Shown in pieces: positions 4,561 to 5,956 of a DNA stretch of 5,956 nt. Every line of letters starts with the position of its first letter. Positions within the stretch are counted from its first letter, which is position 1. The notes below the pieces were generated by a model. The model saw only the letters and a program-made list of their open reading frames with translations. It was not told the origin of the DNA and did no database searches. The stretch comes from Actinomycetes bacterium. Its GTDB lineage: Bacteria; Actinomycetota; Actinomycetes; Actinomycetales; Demequinaceae. The translations under genes and the position numbers were made by a program. The stretch spans positions 1 to 5,956 of the forward strand of contig JAEYUX010000085.1 in the NCBI GenBank assembly GCA_023432235.1, read 5' to 3'.

Positions 4561-5292
4561 CTACACCGCTAACCGGCCAGATGCGCGAAGAGGTGCTGGA
4601 GTGAGGCACCGTTCCAATCGCGCGAGCGCAAAGTCGACAATGAGCGTGAGCGCCGCGACGAGAATCGCACCCACGATCACCTTCCCATACCGCTGAGTCG
4701 CGAGGCCGGTATTGATGATGACGCCCAAGCCTCCGCCCGCGACAAGCGCGGCGAGGGGCACGGTCGCCACGGTCTGAGATGCCGACGTGCGCAGCCCCGC
4801 CGCGATGAGAGGGAGGGCGAGGGGCAGCTCGACGCGTAGCGCAACTTGGCGGCGCGACATGCCTTGGCCGAGGGCCGCCTCGCGAATATCGGCGTCGACA
4901 CCGGCCATCCCCGTGAAGGTATTGGTGAGCAGCGGCGGAAAGGCAAATATCGCGGCGGCAATAATGACCGCACGGTTGCCAAAACCGATGGACGACGCCG
5001 CAAAGAGCGTGAGCAGCGCGAGAGTCGGCATCGCGCGAGACACGTTGGATAGCAGCACCGTGATTCCCGCGCCTTTGCGAGCATGGCCGAGTACGAGCCC
5101 GAGCGGAAGAGCGAGAGCGGTCGCCGCAAGGACAGCCGCGACTGACATGTAGAGGTGCTCGATGCCAAGGGCGATGATCGAGTCCTGCGCCCACCGCCAA
5201 CCGCCGTCGAAGGTGGGCCGGGTGAGGCCGTTTGCGCCGGTCCAGTTGACCGCCGTTGTTGCGTACTCCCACGCCTCAGCCCACACACTCAT
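4561..5292 (-). CDS. Osmoprotectant-type ABC transporter permease (OpuB/YehW-like), second of two
   Basis: A 243-aa inner-membrane permease of the glycine betaine/choline family. After a soluble N-terminus of about 40 residues it has roughly five hydrophobic segments (near residues 47-69, 77-102, 108-130, 160-190, 203-225). The EAA loop that contacts the ATPase is 'GVDADIREAALGQGMSRRQ' (about 131-149), followed by the family signature 'VELPLALPLIAAGLR'. 'LVAGGGLGVIINTGL' matches the usual GxGGLG end motif. A longer start at 5316 is possible. The ATG at 5292 is preferred because it overlaps the upstream permease stop as ATGA and has GGAGG (5302-5298) five nt ahead. The overlap implies translational coupling and equal subunit amounts. 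The substrate is presumably a quaternary amine such as glycine betaine or choline, inferred from the family. Confidence 0.9.
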   Translation of the reverse strand: MSVWAEAWEYATTAVNWTGANGLTRPTFDGGWRWAQDSIIALGIEHLYMSVAAVLAATALALPLGLVLGHARKGAGITVLLSNVSRAMPTLALLTLFAASSIGFGNRAVIIAAAIFAFPPLLTNTFTGMAGVDADIREAALGQGMSRRQVALRVELPLALPLIAAGLRTSASQTVATVPLAALVAGGGLGVIINTGLATQRYGKVIVGAILVAALTLIVDFALARLERCLTPAPLRASGRLAV

Positions 5293-5954
5293 GCTGGCCT
5301 CCGGCGTCGGGCCCACGGCATAAGTGCGCGCCCCGCAAGGACGATCGCGATGTCAAGCACGAGAGCAAGAGCGACGCACAAGATCGAGCTCGTCGCGATC
5401 TGCGCTCGGTAATTGGACTGAAAGCCGCGAAACATCAACTGGCCAAGCCCGCCGTAGCCCACGACGACGCCCACCGTTGTGAGCGCGACGGTCGACACTG
5501 TCGCTATTCGCAACCCCGCAATGATCGAGGGCAACGCGTTGGGAAGCTCGACGCCCATGAGCAACCGCCAACGCCCGTAGCCAAGGCCGCGCGCCGCGTC
5601 GACTACATCCTTGTCGACGCCTCGAAGTCCCACGAGGAAATTACGCACGAGCACAAGCAGTGCGTACATGACAAGACCGATGAGCACCGTAGTGCGGCCA
5701 ATACCGGTGAATGGTGCGAGCAATGCAAAGAGCGCGAATGACGGCACCGTGTAGAGGACGCCAGCCGTACCGAGCACTGGCCCGCCCAGCCACCTCACTT
5801 GTTGGGCAAGGACGGCAAGTGGGAACGCAATCGCGACCGCGATGACGACGGCCTGGATGGTGAGTGAGGCATGGACACCGAGCGCGTCAGAGATCTCGGA
5901 CCAATTGCGCTCGACATAGCGCCAGGACAGCCACGGATTTGGCTGGGCATCCAT
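5289..5954 (-). CDS. Osmoprotectant-type ABC transporter permease (OpuB/YehY-like), first of two
   Basis: A 221-aa membrane permease that pairs with the next gene product to form a heterodimeric channel. After 'WLSWRYVERNWSEISDALGVH', typical of this family's N-terminus, come about five hydrophobic segments (near residues 30-51, 59-81, 87-109, 141-167, 188-210). The EAA loop is 'GVDKDVVDAARGLGYGRW' (112-129), followed by 'VELPNALPSIIAGLR' and 'GVVVGYGGLGQLMFRG'. The basic tail ARRRRPA lies on the cytoplasmic side by the positive-inside rule. The start ATG is 2 nt from the window edge, so its ribosome site cannot be seen and a slightly longer start cannot be excluded, though the length is right for the family. 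The operon order in relatives predicts an ATP-binding gene immediately upstream, outside the window. Confidence 0.9.
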   Translation of the reverse strand: MDAQPNPWLSWRYVERNWSEISDALGVHASLTIQAVVIAVAIAFPLAVLAQQVRWLGGPVLGTAGVLYTVPSFALFALLAPFTGIGRTTVLIGLVMYALLVLVRNFLVGLRGVDKDVVDAARGLGYGRWRLLMGVELPNALPSIIAGLRIATVSTVALTTVGVVVGYGGLGQLMFRGFQSNYRAQIATSSILCVALALVLDIAIVLAGRALMPWARRRRPA

Positions 5955-5956
5955 GC

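Noticed and set aside
4496..5272. Minus-strand open frame of 258 codons in another frame of the permease gene
   Set aside because: The Arg/His/Cys-rich product has no membrane segments, while the alternative frame gives a full permease with an EAA loop and a good ribosome site.

Overview
The window looks like a stretch of an actinobacterial (Actinomycetota) chromosome, possibly of the Micrococcales type. The signs are high G+C with strongly G/C-biased third codon positions, a DUF4916-type NUDIX protein, an actinobacterial-style EAL protein with DDAGAGY in place of DDFGTGY, and two tRNA genes without an encoded CCA. No phage, insertion-sequence or CRISPR signature is visible. I cannot place it to genus.

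Layout from left to right: (1) the N-terminal two thirds of a NUDIX-fold protein on the minus strand, running off the left edge. (2) A divergent intergenic region with several symmetric elements, the clearest being a 17-bp ATACCCCC/GGGGGTAT palindrome of CsoR-family type just upstream of a thioredoxin gene. (3) Thioredoxin on the plus strand, closed by a strong intrinsic terminator. (4) A 55-nt near-perfect palindrome of unknown role, then tRNA-Leu(UAG) on the minus strand. (5) A gene-free stretch of about 335 nt whose last 200 nt can fold into several hairpins and probably forms the leader of the next gene. (6) An EAL-domain c-di-GMP phosphodiesterase with a C-terminal CBS-like module on the plus strand. 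(7) A convergent thiol peroxidase of the Bcp/PrxQ family on the minus strand. (8) tRNA-Lys(CUU) on the plus strand. (9) A strong hairpin that can terminate both the tRNA and the converging operon. (10) A minus-strand quaternary-amine/osmoprotectant ABC transporter operon: permease, permease, substrate-binding lipoprotein. Its ATPase gene is not in the window and is probably just beyond the right edge.

Functionally there are three themes. The thioredoxin and the thioredoxin-dependent peroxidase form a thiol redox pair within 2 kb, but in separate transcription units. The EAL protein degrades c-di-GMP and may sense a nucleotide through its CBS module. The ABC transporter is of the OpuB/OsmU/YehWXYZ type, with two permeases coupled by an ATGA overlap.

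The most unusual observation is the substrate-binding protein. Segments that normally form the C-terminus of the OpuAC fold (the VVLEDD...NVIPAV...LNKAVDID block) lie at the N-terminus, ahead of the normal OpuAC start, and the protein ends exactly where that block would normally begin. This reads as a circular permutation of the family. Other points worth a look are the CsoR-like operator on a thioredoxin gene, the structured leader before a c-di-GMP enzyme, the degenerate Nudix box, and the orphan 55-nt palindrome.
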